Shown: positions 10,262 to 22,981, counted from the stretch's first letter. The stretch: DNA of 64,000 nucleotides from Topomyia yanbarensis (GCF_030247195.1 NC_080671.1:100613845-100677844), one strand, 5' to 3'. Notes: generated by a model not told the origin, from the sequence alone. A program made the numbers and translations.

Positions 10262-12214
10262 ATGGCTTCCAAATCACCCGAAGGCGATGTTACCGTCAGC
10301 TGTTTGATCTGTAGCGGGTCGTCGAGATTCCCACATGGTGGAGTGCGGAATGTGTATGCTGTGGGCACATTTTAGTTGCGCTGGAGTTACTGAAGAAGTA
10401 ACCAACGTAGATTGGTACTGTCCGAAGTGCACTCAGCAGTTGCGCGTGCCAAAGCCGAAGAAGACAATGAAGAAACCGAAAAGTGACGGAGGATCTGCTC
10501 CGGGTGCTACGGTATCGGATGTGATTCGGCAACAGCTGGAGGAGGAAAGGATGAGGAAGGAGAAAGCGCTAGCCGAGCAGATGCAGCTACGGGCTATGCG
10601 GCTCGAGATGGAGAAGGCGTGGAATGAGAAGCAGTTAAAAGCAGAGAAGGAAATGCGTGAGAAGGAGCTCGCCAATGAAAGAGAAATGCATGAGCAGAAA
10701 TTGAAGCAGGAGCAGGAACTGCTGGAGCGTCAGCTGGCCACCGAGCAAGAATTTCTGGAGAAGCAGGAACGGATTCGTCGCCAGGTGAACGACAGCAAGA
10801 TGAGAATGCTGGTCGACAATAGAAGCGAGGTCTTGTCAGCCAAAGACCAGATGATGCAGGATTGGCTGTGCAAGCAGAAGTCTGCCAGCAATCCGATATC
10901 TGGAGATATACGAGGAGCGTATGGGAAAGGCAAGAATCCACGGACGAGTGCGATGCTCGGAACTCAGGTCGGTCTAGATCAGAGCAAAATACCTCTGACT
11001 AGACCGAAGTCGATACCGAATGTGTCAGAAGAGGATCTGGATTCCGACGAGAGCAACAATAGCGACCATGAAGAGAGGGGAAGCAGAATATCGGCTGTTC
11101 CGTTTGGCGGTAATTCACTGGTAGGTCAATCTCGAGACGGGTCGAGGCATCCATTTCGAAGAGTGACTAAAGATCAGCTTGCAGCACGGCAAGCGATGTC
11201 GAAACATCTGCCGATTTTCAAGGGTGAGCCGGAAGTATGGCCACTATTTATCAGTAGTTTCGAATATACTACTGCGGCCTGTGGCTTCACCAACCTGGAC
11301 AATCTGAAGAGATTGCAGGATTGTCTGAAAGGTGATGCACTCGAAGCGGTTCGAAGTCGCCTTGTGCTTCCGGATTCAGTACCGGATGTACTGAAGGACC
11401 TTCGAAATTTATTTGGCAAACTGGAGAAGCTTCTCAGAACCCTGCTTCATAAGGTGCGGAGCGCACAGGCTCCGCGGGCTGACCGACTAGAGACGTTTAT
11501 TCACTTCGGAATCACTGTCAAGCAGCTCTGTGATCACTTGGAAGCAGCAGGCATGAATGACCACATGAACAACCCGATGCTAGTGCAGGAGCTGGTCGAG
11601 AAATTACCACCCAATTGCAAGCTAGATTGGGTCAGGTTCAAGCGTGGGAAGGTCGAGACTCCGCTGAGAATGTTCACCGATTTCGTAACAGATATCGTGT
11701 CTGACGTGTCCGAAGTAGCGGAATTTTCAACTCTCTCGCTTCGGGAACCAGTACGACAAACCGTAGGAAGGGCTAAGAAAAATGAGTTTGTCCATCTGCA
11801 TGAATCATCGGCGAAGTACGGAGGCTCCGGCGGGAAAGGTAGCAGTGCTTGCTGGGTGTGCAAACAGACCGACCATTTGATCAGGAACTGTGATGAATTC
11901 AGGAGAATGAGAGTTCCGGAGCGGTTGGAAGCGGTCGATCGGTTGAAACTGTGTACGCTGTGCCTGAATAATCACGAGAACAATCGGTGTAATTCCAAGA
12001 TGCGTTGCTCGATGGGGAATTGCCAAGGAGGCCACCACCCTTTGTTACATCGCATGGAAGGATCCATGAGAATGCAGAGAGCCGATTGTAACACACACAA
12101 AAACGACAATCGTGCAGTGATATTTCGTATGGTTCCAATTACCTTGTATGTGGGGAGAAAGGCCTTCAATACAATAGCCTTTCTTGACGAGGGGTCGTCT
12201 AGCACTCTCATAGA
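10262..12214 (+). pseudogene. gag: BEL gag and start of protease, frameshifted
   Basis: Begins MASKSPEGDVTVSCLIC at 10262. The frame shifts near 10325-10340, then continues (MVECGMCMLWAHFSC, DWYCPKC). Together these give the Cys4-His-Cys3 pattern of a PHD finger, a common addition to insect BEL gags. A long Glu/Lys/Gln-rich coiled coil follows (to about 10790). Next is the conserved DUF1759-like core (HLPIFKGEPEVWPLF), then knuckle-type cysteine clusters (CWVCKQTDHLIRNC; CTLCLNNHENNRC). The segment ends in the protease active-site word FLDEGSSSTLI, cut by the insert at 12215. A one-base lesion and an insertion make it non-functional as read here. Confidence 0.9.
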
Positions 12215-13812
12215 TGTAGCCCTTAGACTTGCTCAGGGTGGTGAAATTATGCTTGGGTGGATGAATTGGTAGCAGTCGCATATGCGCTAGAGGGAACTCA
12301 TTCATTGAGCGGGGGGGATCAACCAACACACATGCAAGCACCGATGTTGCAAACCAACATAAGGCGGGCAAAGTGGAAACGCTCACTGCAGGTTGCTCAC
12401 AAGCACTACACTGAAACAAAACTCTGGTGGAATAACAATGACGAGGGCTGATAACTCCTTTTTGAGTTCGCAAGCGAATATTAAAGCTAGTGGTGTAACT
12501 TGCTAATAAGGGCCAATACTATTTGAACTAACTCACGGTGCACTTCGGTAACATTATGGATTTATTCTTAATTGCTAACATGAATTCTTAACCTACGTGA
12601 CGTCACTACGTTCTACTTGCGGTTTGGGTTTTAAGTTATGCTGGTGTGCTAGGGTGATCTCGGGCTAGGTTTCCGGGACTGCTGTCGACTGCTTGTTGTA
12701 GTTGAAGTCGATACTGGATATTAGCGTGTCGTTACGGGAACCGATGTAGTTGTCGTTTCTCGGAGGCAATCACGTGGATGTGATGTGAAAGCTGCCTTGT
12801 CGTGACGGAATTGACCACGTGGTGTAGGGCCGAATTCCATCAGCAGGTGCGATATTGCTCTCGTAATAGCGTCTGAGAGCCGTGTACAATCTGTCCGCTG
12901 GTCCTTATATGCGTTGAGTCTTCTTCGCCGTGATAGATGGCTTATTCAGATACGGTCTCTGATGATAATTTCTGTGAATAGAGCGACTTACGGACGTAGA
13001 TCCGAAGCCCGAGATAAAAAGGTTCACTGGGAACCTACCCAGCAATATTAGAAAATCGGCCACATTCCTTATCGACCCTAACCTATACCAGCATTTTATA
13101 ACGTTTCATATAAATTACCTTTTTATCGTGTGTACACTTTTTAATTAGCTTTTAACAAATTTCGTGCCTTTAGCTTTAGCCAATTTTACACTATTAGATA
13201 TAAAATTTTAATATATATTAATTTTAATTACCGAAACTGTACATATTTTAGCACTTTAACTACCTCGTAAATTTTTACTTTTAACACCGTATGTATATGT
13301 CACCTCCTTTTATTCGTAACAATTTTATTCTTAGACTCAAAAATATTTTAAGCTGTAAATAGTAAGACAATTATTAACACTGTACACCACGTTTTTTTTA
13401 ACAAATAACCTAACCAGAAAAATTTAGAACCGTCGCGCACTTCTGACTTCGTTGGTATTCACGGACAGAAAGAAGGTTCAGTATATTGGCTGAGCGTATT
13501 AAAGCGCGATCAGTGAGTCTGATTCGGAGAAATAACGAAATCACCCGAACTTTGACAATGATTGTGTTTCCGCTCAGCAGCCGTTATTTGGTCGCTTCAC
13601 CCGTGGATTGCCCTCGGCGACCGATACCCTAACCCGCTGTAAACAAATACCACTCTTGCTAGAATGCGACTGTGAGTACCTTCGGTGGTATGGAGAGAGG
13701 ATTTGCTAGTCAAAGTGAGGGTCGGACTTAGGGAGTGGGAGCTCACAAGCGAGTCTAAGGCTCATTTCATTGTGGCAGAGCCAACAATTTGGAATGGTAA
13801 CCGACGGTTACA
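12215..13812. mobile_element. 1.6-kb insertion in the BEL protease, solo-LTR-like
   Basis: The protease reading STLI is interrupted and resumes with EEAVANKLG at 13813. The short repeat TAGA (or ATAGA, depending on where the edge is placed) flanks the insert: 12211-12214 and 13813-13816. With TAGA the insert starts TGTA and ends TACA, as LTRs do, and a 4-bp duplication fits Ty3/gypsy-type integration. There is no coding content and no internal LTR pair. A second inverted word, CCTTAGACT, near both ends leaves open a DNA-transposon origin. Confidence 0.65.
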
Positions 13813-16800
13813 TAGAGGAAGCAGTCGCGAATAAGTTGGGAGCCAAGGGCGAGTCGGAGCCATTGATCGTATCCTGGACGAGAGACATCAAACGGTACGA
13901 GAATGGTTCGCATCGTGTCAGTTTGATGCTGTCAGCGCAAGGATCGAAGGAGAAGTTTCGTTTGGAGAACGTACACACAGTCTCTAAGTTGGTGCTGCCG
14001 AAGCAGGACGTGCAATTTTCGGAGGTAGCCAGGCGATACTCGCATCTGGCAGGTCTCAGTGTGACTGATTATGGTGAAGAGCAGCCCACGATTATGATCG
14101 GTCTGGATAACATCCATCTATTTGCGCCGTTGGAGTCACGGATTGGTCGACAAGGCGAACCGATTGCTGTGCGATCGAGACTTGGTTGAACGGTTTACGG
14201 GCCAGAAAAGCAGAAGGCAGCGGCCGAAACGTTCTTGAATGTGCACATCGTTAAACCAGCAACAAATGACGAGTTGCATGACATGATGCGGGAGCAGTAC
14301 GCCCTCGATGAGGCGGGAGTTACCTCCTATGAAGTACCGGAGCCAGTTGAAGAGCAGCGGGCCCGAGAGATATTGCGAACGACAACGAAACGCGTTGGCA
14401 AACGGTTTCAGACGGGTATATTGTGGCGTGAGGATGAACGAAACTTTCCTGACAGCTATCCAATGGCTATGCGTCGGTTGCTAGCGCTCGAAAGGAAGTT
14501 GAATAGAGATCCAGCTTTAGATCGAATCGTTCGAGAGCAGATATCAGATTACCAGATAAAGGGTTACGCTCATAAAGCAACGGCAGAAGAGTTGGAGCAA
14601 ACTCCTCGTTCTGCTGTCTGGTACTTACCGTTGAACGTGGTATTGAATCCTCGTAAACCTGGTAAGGTACGCTTGGTGTGGGATGCTGCTGCGACAGTGA
14701 ATGGAGTCTCTTTGAATTCGGAGTTACTCAAAGGACCGGATATGTTAGTGCCGCTTCCAAGAGTGATCTGTCACTTCCGTGAAAAACCGGTTGCATTCGG
14801 AGGTGACATTCAAGAGATGTACCACCAAGTTCGTATACGAGAGGAGGACAAACAGGCGCAGAGATTTCTGTTCAGAGAGGCCTTAACTGACGCACCGCAG
14901 GTTTATGTTATGGACGTGGCCACTTTCGGTTCCACATGCTCACCTAGTTCCGCGCAGTTCGTAAAGAACATGAACGCTGAACAGTTTGCAGAGAGGTATC
15001 CGGAAGCAGCGGATGCGATTATAAGGCGGCACTATGTGGACGACTACTATGACAGCGTAGATACTGTCGACGAAGCGATCAAGCGAGCCAACGAGGTGAA
15101 GTTCATTCATTCGCAAGGAGGTTTTAACATCCGAAACTGGGTCTCAAACTCGACAGAGTTTCTGGAAGCGTTGGGTGAACGGACCGTGGAAACCGCCGTA
15201 CATTTTAACCGTGATAAATGTACGGACTATGAACGCGTTTTGGGCATCGTTTGGGAGCCGGTAGAGGACGTCTTCTGCTTTGCTGTTGCTTCGAAAGAAG
15301 AATTTTGTGAAGTTCTTCAAGGAAAGAATCGTCCGACCAAGAGAATTGTACTGAGTATCGTTATGGCACAGTTTCACCCAGCGGGATTTCTCACTTCAGT
15401 CACCATACTCGGGAAAATGCTAGTCCAAGACTTATGGCGAACAGGGTGTTGCTGGGATGATTCAATCGATGACGTATCGTTTAAAAAATGGTTGCGCTGG
15501 TCAAATATTTTGATTGACGTGCAATCATTCAAGTTGCCACGTAGCTATTTCGGTAATGCTCGGTCAGACGAAGTCAAAGACGTGCAGCTCCACATATTTG
15601 CTGACGCCAGTGAGACAGCGTACGGGTGTGTGGCATACTTCCGTGCGGTGGTTCGAGGTGAAGTCGTATGTGCCCTGGTGATGAGTCGTGCTAAAGTGGC
15701 TCCTATCAAGCAATTATCAATTCCTCGGTTGGAGCTCTTGGCAGCTGTGCTGGCTGCACGCCTTGCAAGAACGGTGCGAGAAAATCACAACATCGAGATT
15801 ACGAAGCAGGTAATTTGGGTCGATGCGGCAACTGTTTTGTCTTGAATCCAATCGGTGCAGCGTAGGTATAAGCAGTTTGTCGGGTTTCGGATTGGCGAGA
15901 TCTTAGGCACTACGAAACTGTCAGATTGGCGTTGGTTGCCGACAAGGTTCAACTTGGCGGACCAGATCACGAAGTGGGGCAAGGACCCAGATATACGTTC
16001 CGGAAGTCCTTGGGTGCAGGGGCTTCAATTCATGTATCAAGAGGAAAAAAACGTGGCCGAAAAGAGCCCTGCCACCAGCGAATACGGTGGAAGAACTTCG
16101 AGTCCACCTGTTGTTGCACGACGTAATTGTCGCGGATGTCATCGTGAATGCCGAACGGTTTTCGAAATGGACCGTGCTCGTGAGAACAATGGCGTGTGTC
16201 TACCGCTTCATTTCCAACTGCAGAAAGAAAATAAGTGGTCTGCCGATTGAAGCGCTGAAGGCAACAGATCACCAGAAGAGCATTCTGTTGTTAGTTCAGA
16301 AAAGGCACGTCGTTCCAACATCGGTGCGTATTCCCCTGCAACAGGAGGAGTACTTGAAGGCGGAGAGGAGTTTGCTGAGGATGGCGCAGGTCGGCGAATA
16401 CATCGACGAAGTAAAAATACTGCTGAGAAATCGAGATCGTCCCGTCAGTGAGTGGCAATCGAGCAATCGAGAAGTCTAGTCCGTTGTTCAAGTTAACGCC
16501 GCTTATCGACGAGCATGGGTTGATAAGGATGGAAGGCAGAAGCGAGCGAGCGGAGTTTCTTCCGTTCGATTTAAGGTTTCCGGTGATATTACCTGGTAAT
16601 CACGCAGTAACGAGGTTGCTGGTCAAGCAATACCACGAAAAGTTTGGTCACGGATATCGAGAAACGGTAAAAAATGAGCTGAAACAGCATTTTTATATTC
16701 CGGGAATCCACGCCGTGGTTCGAAAAGTGTCGTCAGCGTGTATGTGGTGCAAGGTGCACCGAAATCGTCCTCAATTTCCACGGATGGCTCCACTTCCTGT

Positions 16801-17839
16801 ACAACGGATCACTCCGAACCTTCGCCCATTCAGTCACGTTGGGGTTGATTATCTGGGGCCTTTTGAAGTGGCCATCGGACGTCGTACGGAGAAGCGGTGG
16901 ATTGCACTATTTACGTGTTTTGTCACCCGCGCAGTGCATTTGGAGGTGGCACACGGTTTAACGACACAAGCGTATCTAATGGCGATCCGGCGATTTAGCT
17001 GCCGTCGAGGACCGCCGGCTGAATTTTTCTCAGATAACGGAACGAATCTGCGAGGAGCTAGCAGGGAGATAGTGGAGACTATTCGTAGCATCGACGAAGA
17101 CTGCGCTGAGGAGAACACGACAGCCCGGACCAAGTGGACATTCAACCCTCCCGCATCACCCCATATGGGAGGGGTTTGGGAACGATTGGTTCGCACAGTG
17201 AAGGAAGCGTTAGTAGCATTTGATGACGGAAGGCGGCTGACGGACGAAGTCCTTCAGACTGCCATCGTTGAAGCAGAGGACATGATTAACTCTCGTCCAC
17301 TGACGTACGTGTCGCAGGAGTCTTTGGAAGCAGAGGCACTCACTCCGAACCATTTTCTTCGGGGAGTGTCACCTAACGAGCCGATTGCAGTACCGCCAAC
17401 ACCGCATCCGGCTGAAGCGTTACGGGATGCTTACAAGCGGTCGCAGCAATTGGCTAACGAGATGTGGAAACGCTGGGTTAAGGAGTACGTTCCAACGGTC
17501 AACCGGAGAACTAAGTGGTTCAGCGAATCGAGACCTCTGAAAACAGGGGATTTGGTGTATGTCACTGAAGGTACGAGCCGGAAATGCTGGATCCGTGGTG
17601 TAGTTGAGGAACCAATCGTGTCTGGTGATGGGAGGATCCGCCAGGCATGGGTTCGAACCAGGACTGGAAGGTTTAAACGAGCGACAGCGAGACTAGCTGT
17701 GCTGGAAATCGTGGGTAAATCTGAGCCGGATATGAATCCTGAACCAGGTTTACGGGTCGGGGAAAATGTTGGGCCCACTGTCTCACTGCCGCGTGAGTAT
17801 GCAGATCCGTTGACATCTCATCGAGATGAGCATCAATAA
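13813..17839 (+). pseudogene. pol: BEL pol: protease, reverse transcriptase, RNase H, integrase
   Basis: Protease remainder (GLDNIHLF) to 14186; RT from about 14235 (VRLVWDAAA, GDIQEMYHQV, catalytic YVDDYYDS at 15033-15056); Pao-type linker (ERVLGIVWEP); RNase H (IFADASETAYG, IPRLELLAAVLAARL); integrase zinc-binding region (KFGHGYRETVKNEL, CMWCKVHRNRP) and DDE core (GVDYLGPFE near 16844, FFSDNGTN near 17025, GGVWERL near 17168). Breaks: in-frame TGA at 14187-14189 and 15843-15845, both where the family has Trp; a frame change at a run of seven A (16045-16051); another frame change near 16450-16480. The stop at 17839 lies 73 bp inside the 3' LTR. Confidence 0.92.
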
Positions 17840-18295
17840 TGCTGATAGGGTATGTAAACAAAGAAGGTGAGAAGAAATGAAGTGATAGCGATTGGAGTGA
17901 AATGAGGTAGAGGAATCATAGAAAAAGGAGGCAATATAGAGAGTTAGTAGAAAGTGTTTAAAGTTGCGAGATAGTTGAATTAATGTGGATTGTGGACGGT
18001 TTTCTCAAGTAAACGAAGTTGCTTGGAGATAGAACGGCACAGGATTTTAATAGTGAAGGAAACTATACCGCTTTACGTGGACGAAGAAAAACGAGGTTAG
18101 GAAAGGGAGATAAGTGCGAATAGTGACAACACGAGAATTAATCGTGCGTGACGTTGTACGGAGTAAAAGCGAAAGGGACGAATACAGATCAGTTGGTGAC
18201 AAACAACAGAGATTAGATTAAATATCAATATCGTATTGTTGGTTTGGAAAGGTGTAACGAGGAGGAAGAACGGCAAAGTGAAAGGGAAACAAACA
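17767..18295 (+). repeat. BEL 3' long terminal repeat
   Basis: Same 529-bp length and ends as the 5' LTR. It supplies the last codons of pol, so the CDS and LTR overlap. Confidence 0.95.
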
Positions 18296-18300
18296 CAAAT

Positions 18301-19293
18301 AAAAACTTCGAAATATCTACCTGTCTCATTCACAAATCGCATTCCCCCTGTCGTTCTCTGTTCAAGGGGCTTGAAAGCACATGTGACCTTGTCTCACTTT
18401 ACTATATGCAATTGCGCGTTAAAATACTGGACCAGTAAATTCTATTCTGTACATAAATCTTTTTTTCGGGAATATGTGACCAAAAAGTAAACTTCGAATT
18501 CCAAAGAAAATTGAACGTTCCAGGTTCCTGATAACTAATTAAGGTCCAACAATAAAGTAGAAACACCAGATAATCTTAAAACGACGCCGTCAAGTAAAGA
18601 AGCATGAAAACAAAAAGAATAAAACCAAAAAAAGATGGAAGCCCTAGAAAGTCCATTGCATATTTATTAGCCTTTCCTCAGAAGATGGGATTTTCAAAAA
18701 CATTTCAAAACTTTCTGATGCAATGGTTCTCAAATTCGTACAATCCGGTTTATTCATTTTCTTTATCCAAAAACGTGTTTAGCTTCAAATATATGACCAT
18801 TTCATTTTAATTAATTATTTCATTCCGCATCTTATTCGTTCTGTTCATCTGCGTTCATTTTACTTATTTTATTCATTTCATTCTTTGGATTCACTCTGAT
18901 CAGTTTATTCTTTTTGTGCATTTTACTCATATCATTCATTTAACTTATTTTATTCATTGTTTTCATTGCATGCATTTAATTCATTTTTTCCAGTTTATTC
19001 ATTTTGTTCAGTTTCTTCATTTTAATAATCTGACTACTTTTTCAGTTTTAATCATATCATCCAAATAATTTATTTGATTCAATTTATTTCTTTATATTAA
19101 TTTATAACCTTTTACCATTGTTCAATTTTTCATTTTAATCAATGCATTTAATTTTGCTCATTTTTTTCTTTTTATCCATTTTATTATTTTATTTTATTTT
19201 TTACTTTATTCATTTTGTTCATCCATTCTTTTTATTCATTTGATCCATTTCGTTAATTTGATTCATTGTATTCACTGGATGAATTAAATCAAT
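18301..19293. other. A+T-rich spacer grading into degenerate TTCATT repeats
   Basis: No coding exon. From about 18830 the words TTCATTT and TTATTCATT recur irregularly, the worn edge of the minisatellite that follows. Confidence 0.6.
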
Positions 19294-20460
19294 TTGATTC
19301 ATTTAATTCATTTGATTAATTTGAATAATTTGATTCATGTGATTCATGTGATTCATGTGATTCATGTGATTCATGTGATTCATGTGATTCATGTGATTCA
19401 TGTGATTCATGTGATTCATTTGATTCATACGATTCATACGATTCATTTGATTCATTTGATTCATTTGATTCACTTGATTCATTTGATTCATTTGATTCAT
19501 TTGATTCATTTGATTCATTTGATTCATTTGATTCATTTGATTCATTTGATTCATTTGATTCATTTGATTCATTTGATTCATTTGATTCATTTGATTCATT
19601 TGATTCATTTGATTCATTTGATTCATTTGATTCATTTGATTCATTTGATTCATTTGATTCATTTGATTCATTTGATTCATTTGATTCATTTGATTCATTT
19701 GATTTATTTGATTAATTTTATTCATTTTATTCATTTGATTCATTTGATTCATTTGATTCATTTCATTCATTTGATTCATTTCATTCATTTGATTCATTTG
19801 ATTCATTTGATTCATTTGATTCATTTGATTCATTTGATTCATTTGATTCATATGATTCATTTGATTCATTTGATTCATTTGATTCATTTGATTGATTTGA
19901 TTCATTTGATTCATTTGATTCATTTGATTCACTTGATTCCATTGATTCATTTGATTCGTGTGATTCATTTGATTCATATGATTCATTTGATTCATTTGAT
20001 TCATTTGATTCATTTGATTCATTTGATTCATTTGATTCATTTGATTCATTTGATTCATTTGATTCATTTGATTCATTTGATTCATTTGATTCATTTGATT
20101 CATTTGATTCATTTGATTCATTTGATTCATTTGATTCATTAGATTCATTAGATTCATTAGATTCATTAGATTCATTAGATTCATTTGATTCATTTGATTC
20201 ATTAGATTCATTAGATTCATTAGATTCATTTGATTCATTTGATTCATTTGATTCATTTGATTTATTTGATTAATTTTATTCATTTTATTCATTTTATTCA
20301 TTTGATTCATTTGATTCATTTGATTCATTTGATTCATTTGATTCATTTGATTCATTTGATTCATTTGATTCATTTGATTCATATGATTCATTTGATTCAT
20401 TTGATTCATTTGATTCATTTGATTCATTTGATTCATTTGATTGATTTGATTCATTTTATT
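19294..20460. repeat. 9-bp minisatellite, unit GATTCATTT
   Basis: More than 100 copies of a 9-bp unit. Variants occur in blocks: GATTCATGT (19333-19418), GATTCATTA (about 20140-20230) and GATTCATTT elsewhere. A marker block with GATTTATTTGATTAATTT occurs at about 19700 and again at about 20258, so roughly 560 bp of the array was duplicated within it. The unit is a multiple of three without stops in several frames, so long Ile-His-Leu (plus strand) and Met-Asn-Gln (minus strand) frames appear. I treat both as by-products, not genes. Confidence 0.95.
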
Positions 20461-21670
20461 CATATCTTTAATTTTATGAATTTCATGTTCAGTCATTCGT
20501 TTTATTTCATTCAATTTGTTAGTATGAGTCAATTTATTGTATTAATCTTATAACTATTTCTAAATATAATCTTAATTTTTATGTAATAACCTAATCTAAT
20601 TTGATTCGTGAATATTATAATTTTGATTTACATTAATTTTTCTACTCATTTTATGAATTTAAAAACCTATTGTTTCATTTTTTGCTTTACTTTTTTATTT
20701 CGGTCGTTTTGTTGATTTCTGTAATTTATTCAGTTTATTCGAGATTTTATTCGCGCAAGACTAGAAACTGTTTTCATCCCACCTCTAGTTGAGTGCCTAC
20801 TTCTCATGAGTTCTGCAAACTAATCCAATAGTGAAATGTGTAAGAAATGTCTCATTTCACTGCCAGGTGGATTAAATCGGTTTTTTGTTAACAACAACTT
20901 TTCTTGTAACATCAATGTACTTATGATGCAGTCCTTCATGCCTCCAAAATCTACAACGGAAAAAGAATGTAAATCGATGTTTTTGATTTCAGAATGCATG
21001 GGGAAAGATCAATTTTTTCATTGTTACATCCCTTAACGACTCACTTTTTCATGTAAAAATCGAGTTTGCAATAAAATTGGATGTAGAAACAACAAATGTG
21101 ATTATATTTCCATTGCAAATTTTCCAGAATAACATTGTTTTTCGTTGTAATGTAACAATAAAAAATGTTGTAATACTGTTGCATTTCTATTCGGGAAGTG
21201 ATGTATTCTTCATCACACCTAGAAATAATGAAAGTCCATTTATTACATTGCTGCTTTCAATATTAAAAATTACCATGCCCTTTGAATCAACTACCAGCTT
21301 TTGTTTAATTATCAATAATGACACAATTTTCACAAATGATCTAATTTCGATATTTACTTATTTTTCAAACGAATGTTATTTTGTTAAATGTGTTTTCTAG
21401 CATCAACATAAGTCACTAAATCGTAAATCGTTTTAAAAATGAAACAATTAAATATTACTGAGCTTCTCATGATTGACAACTGCATCAGCACGCACAAAAA
21501 AGCTTTCACCTTTTTTTACCATCTTGATAATCATCCTGGAGAAACGAGAAAAACAAACCAAACCTCCTGTCAGCGGTTTTTGAGAAATTCTTAAGAGTTA
21601 TTAACCTGGTTCGTCTTCTGCTTTGGGTCAAAAGAAATTAAGGGAGAGCTCCATTTCCAAATGGTATTTT
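20461..21670. other. A+T-rich spacer, nothing assigned
   Basis: No domain-bearing frame. The two short plus-strand frames near 20836 and 21077 have A+T-driven composition and no recognisable family. Confidence 0.4.
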
Positions 21671-22121
21671 CCAAGTAACTTATTTGCACTATTGCGCTAC
21701 AGTTACTATATTACATGCAAGTAAACAAAGATTCGAGCTTCTGATGACAATTTTATAACTCCTTAGTGTAGCTCATGCCTTTCATAAGAGTAATTATTTT
21801 AAAGAGGTTTTAATATAGACATTCCAAAACTTGAATATGTGCAATAATCTCAGATCAAACTGTCTTATAACTTAATTTCTTGTTGTATGTTAGTTTTATT
21901 CCAGTTTTAACAAAGTATATAGAACCGTTTCACAACCACTATATAAACTTGTAACCTAAAGCTTTATCGTGGAAGTCATAACATAGATTTATAGTGAAAT
22001 TTAGGAACACATGATATGACAGCTGCATAAAACCATAATAAAATCACCGGTTTCAAGGATTCCTTCATAAAACTAGGATAAAACAATGATAAATCCCCGA
22101 GGCATTTTAATTGTTACTTGG
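21671..22121. mobile_element. MITE-like element with CCAAGTAAC termini
   Basis: 451 bp between CCAAGTAAC (21671-21679) and GTTACTTGG (22113-22121). The interior is rich in ATAAAAC words, as at 5209-5650, where the same terminal word occurs. No coding content and no clear target duplication. Confidence 0.45.
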
Positions 22122-22149
22122 GTAGTTTTACTTTGTTCCCGAACTTCTT

Positions 22150-22835
22150 TAACACTAAAGCTATTACGGAATTGTCAAGAAGGCCCTGTTGACATCGATG
22201 GTAAGCTTCTTGTACCAAAAGTTTTTGACACCGTCTGGCCCAGGTGCCGCCTAATCTCTAAGGTACCACGTCGCCTCGCGTACATCATTGGTTTCGACGC
22301 TTCGCAGAGTCAGTATAACACCAGAGCCTTTCTGAAGAGATACTCAATCACTGTACTACTGTGTCGAGTTTCTCCGTCAGCTGCGTGCAATGATCGTAGC
22401 CACATGACGCCATAATTTTGCTGATCTGGAAAGGCTGCCCGTGTACAGAGAAGGCAAAAGAAAAATAGCGGCAGGTTTGTTCGAGATCCGACTCTAATCT
22501 CCGCTACCATGGAGGTACTCGCCATTCCCTGTAATATTTGAGCGGGTCGCCTCTAGATGTATGTCGGTATCCTAAACATCTAACGGTTGCCACTGGAGCA
22601 CAGAATACTATTAGGTGCAGATCTTCCAGGTCCTGAACAAATTCCAAATGCATTGCAAGAGGAATACTGGGACGCGACATTGAGTCCGTGTCGCGATACG
22701 ACGCAACCGTTACATCTATATTGAAGACCAAATCGCGTAGTAGCTGCCGGTCAAGGGGTTGGTCTTCTGGCAATAAAGGGACTTCAGCTGCAGATGCCTC
22801 GACCAGCGCTACAGATTCGCGGCCCTCACTCACAA
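22150..22835 (-). pseudogene. Degenerate LINE reverse-transcriptase fragment
   Basis: Minus-strand reading gives APGPDGVKNFWYKKLT near 22195-22240 with an in-frame stop just before it. This matches the RT fingers motif of LINEs, and the form with NFW is typical of R2/Dong/Dada-type elements rather than R1. Upstream frames (22504-22833) may be the preceding linker (REWRVPPW). Heavily decayed; the clade call is tentative. Confidence 0.4.
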
Positions 22836-22981
22836 ATGACGCGCTCCACCTTACTGAACTTCACCTCGACACATCGATTGCTCTCTTATGCCTTCTACTC
22901 AGCTCTCTCTGCACTTTCTGCTGAATCGGATCGAATTCCACTGCAGTGATCATATTAGGCGTGTTTCGAAATTCAACATTG

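Larger units (their letters stand above)
9697..18295 (+). mobile_element. BEL/Pao-family LTR retrotransposon, complete but defective
   Basis: Two 529-bp LTRs (9697-10225, 17767-18295), each starting TGTTGGGCCC and ending AAACA, are flanked by the 5-bp duplication CAAAT (9692-9696, 18296-18300). The internal order is gag with a PHD-type finger and CCHC-like knuckles, aspartic protease (DEGSSSTL), reverse transcriptase (YVDDYY), RNase H and integrase, as expected for BEL/Pao. A purine tract (GGTCGGGGAAAA, 17755-17766) sits directly before the 3' LTR. I see no convincing tRNA primer-binding site after the 5' LTR. The LTRs differ at three positions only, which suggests recent insertion, yet the coding part has several frame breaks and a 1.6-kb insert. 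Confidence 0.95.

Noticed and set aside
19294..20553. Long Ile-His-Leu and Met-Asn-Gln frames on both strands
   Set aside because: Produced by a 9-bp repeat whose length is a multiple of three; no unique sequence or gene signals.
22086..22415. 109-residue plus-strand frame
   Set aside because: Antisense to an RT-like motif on the minus strand, which explains the region better.
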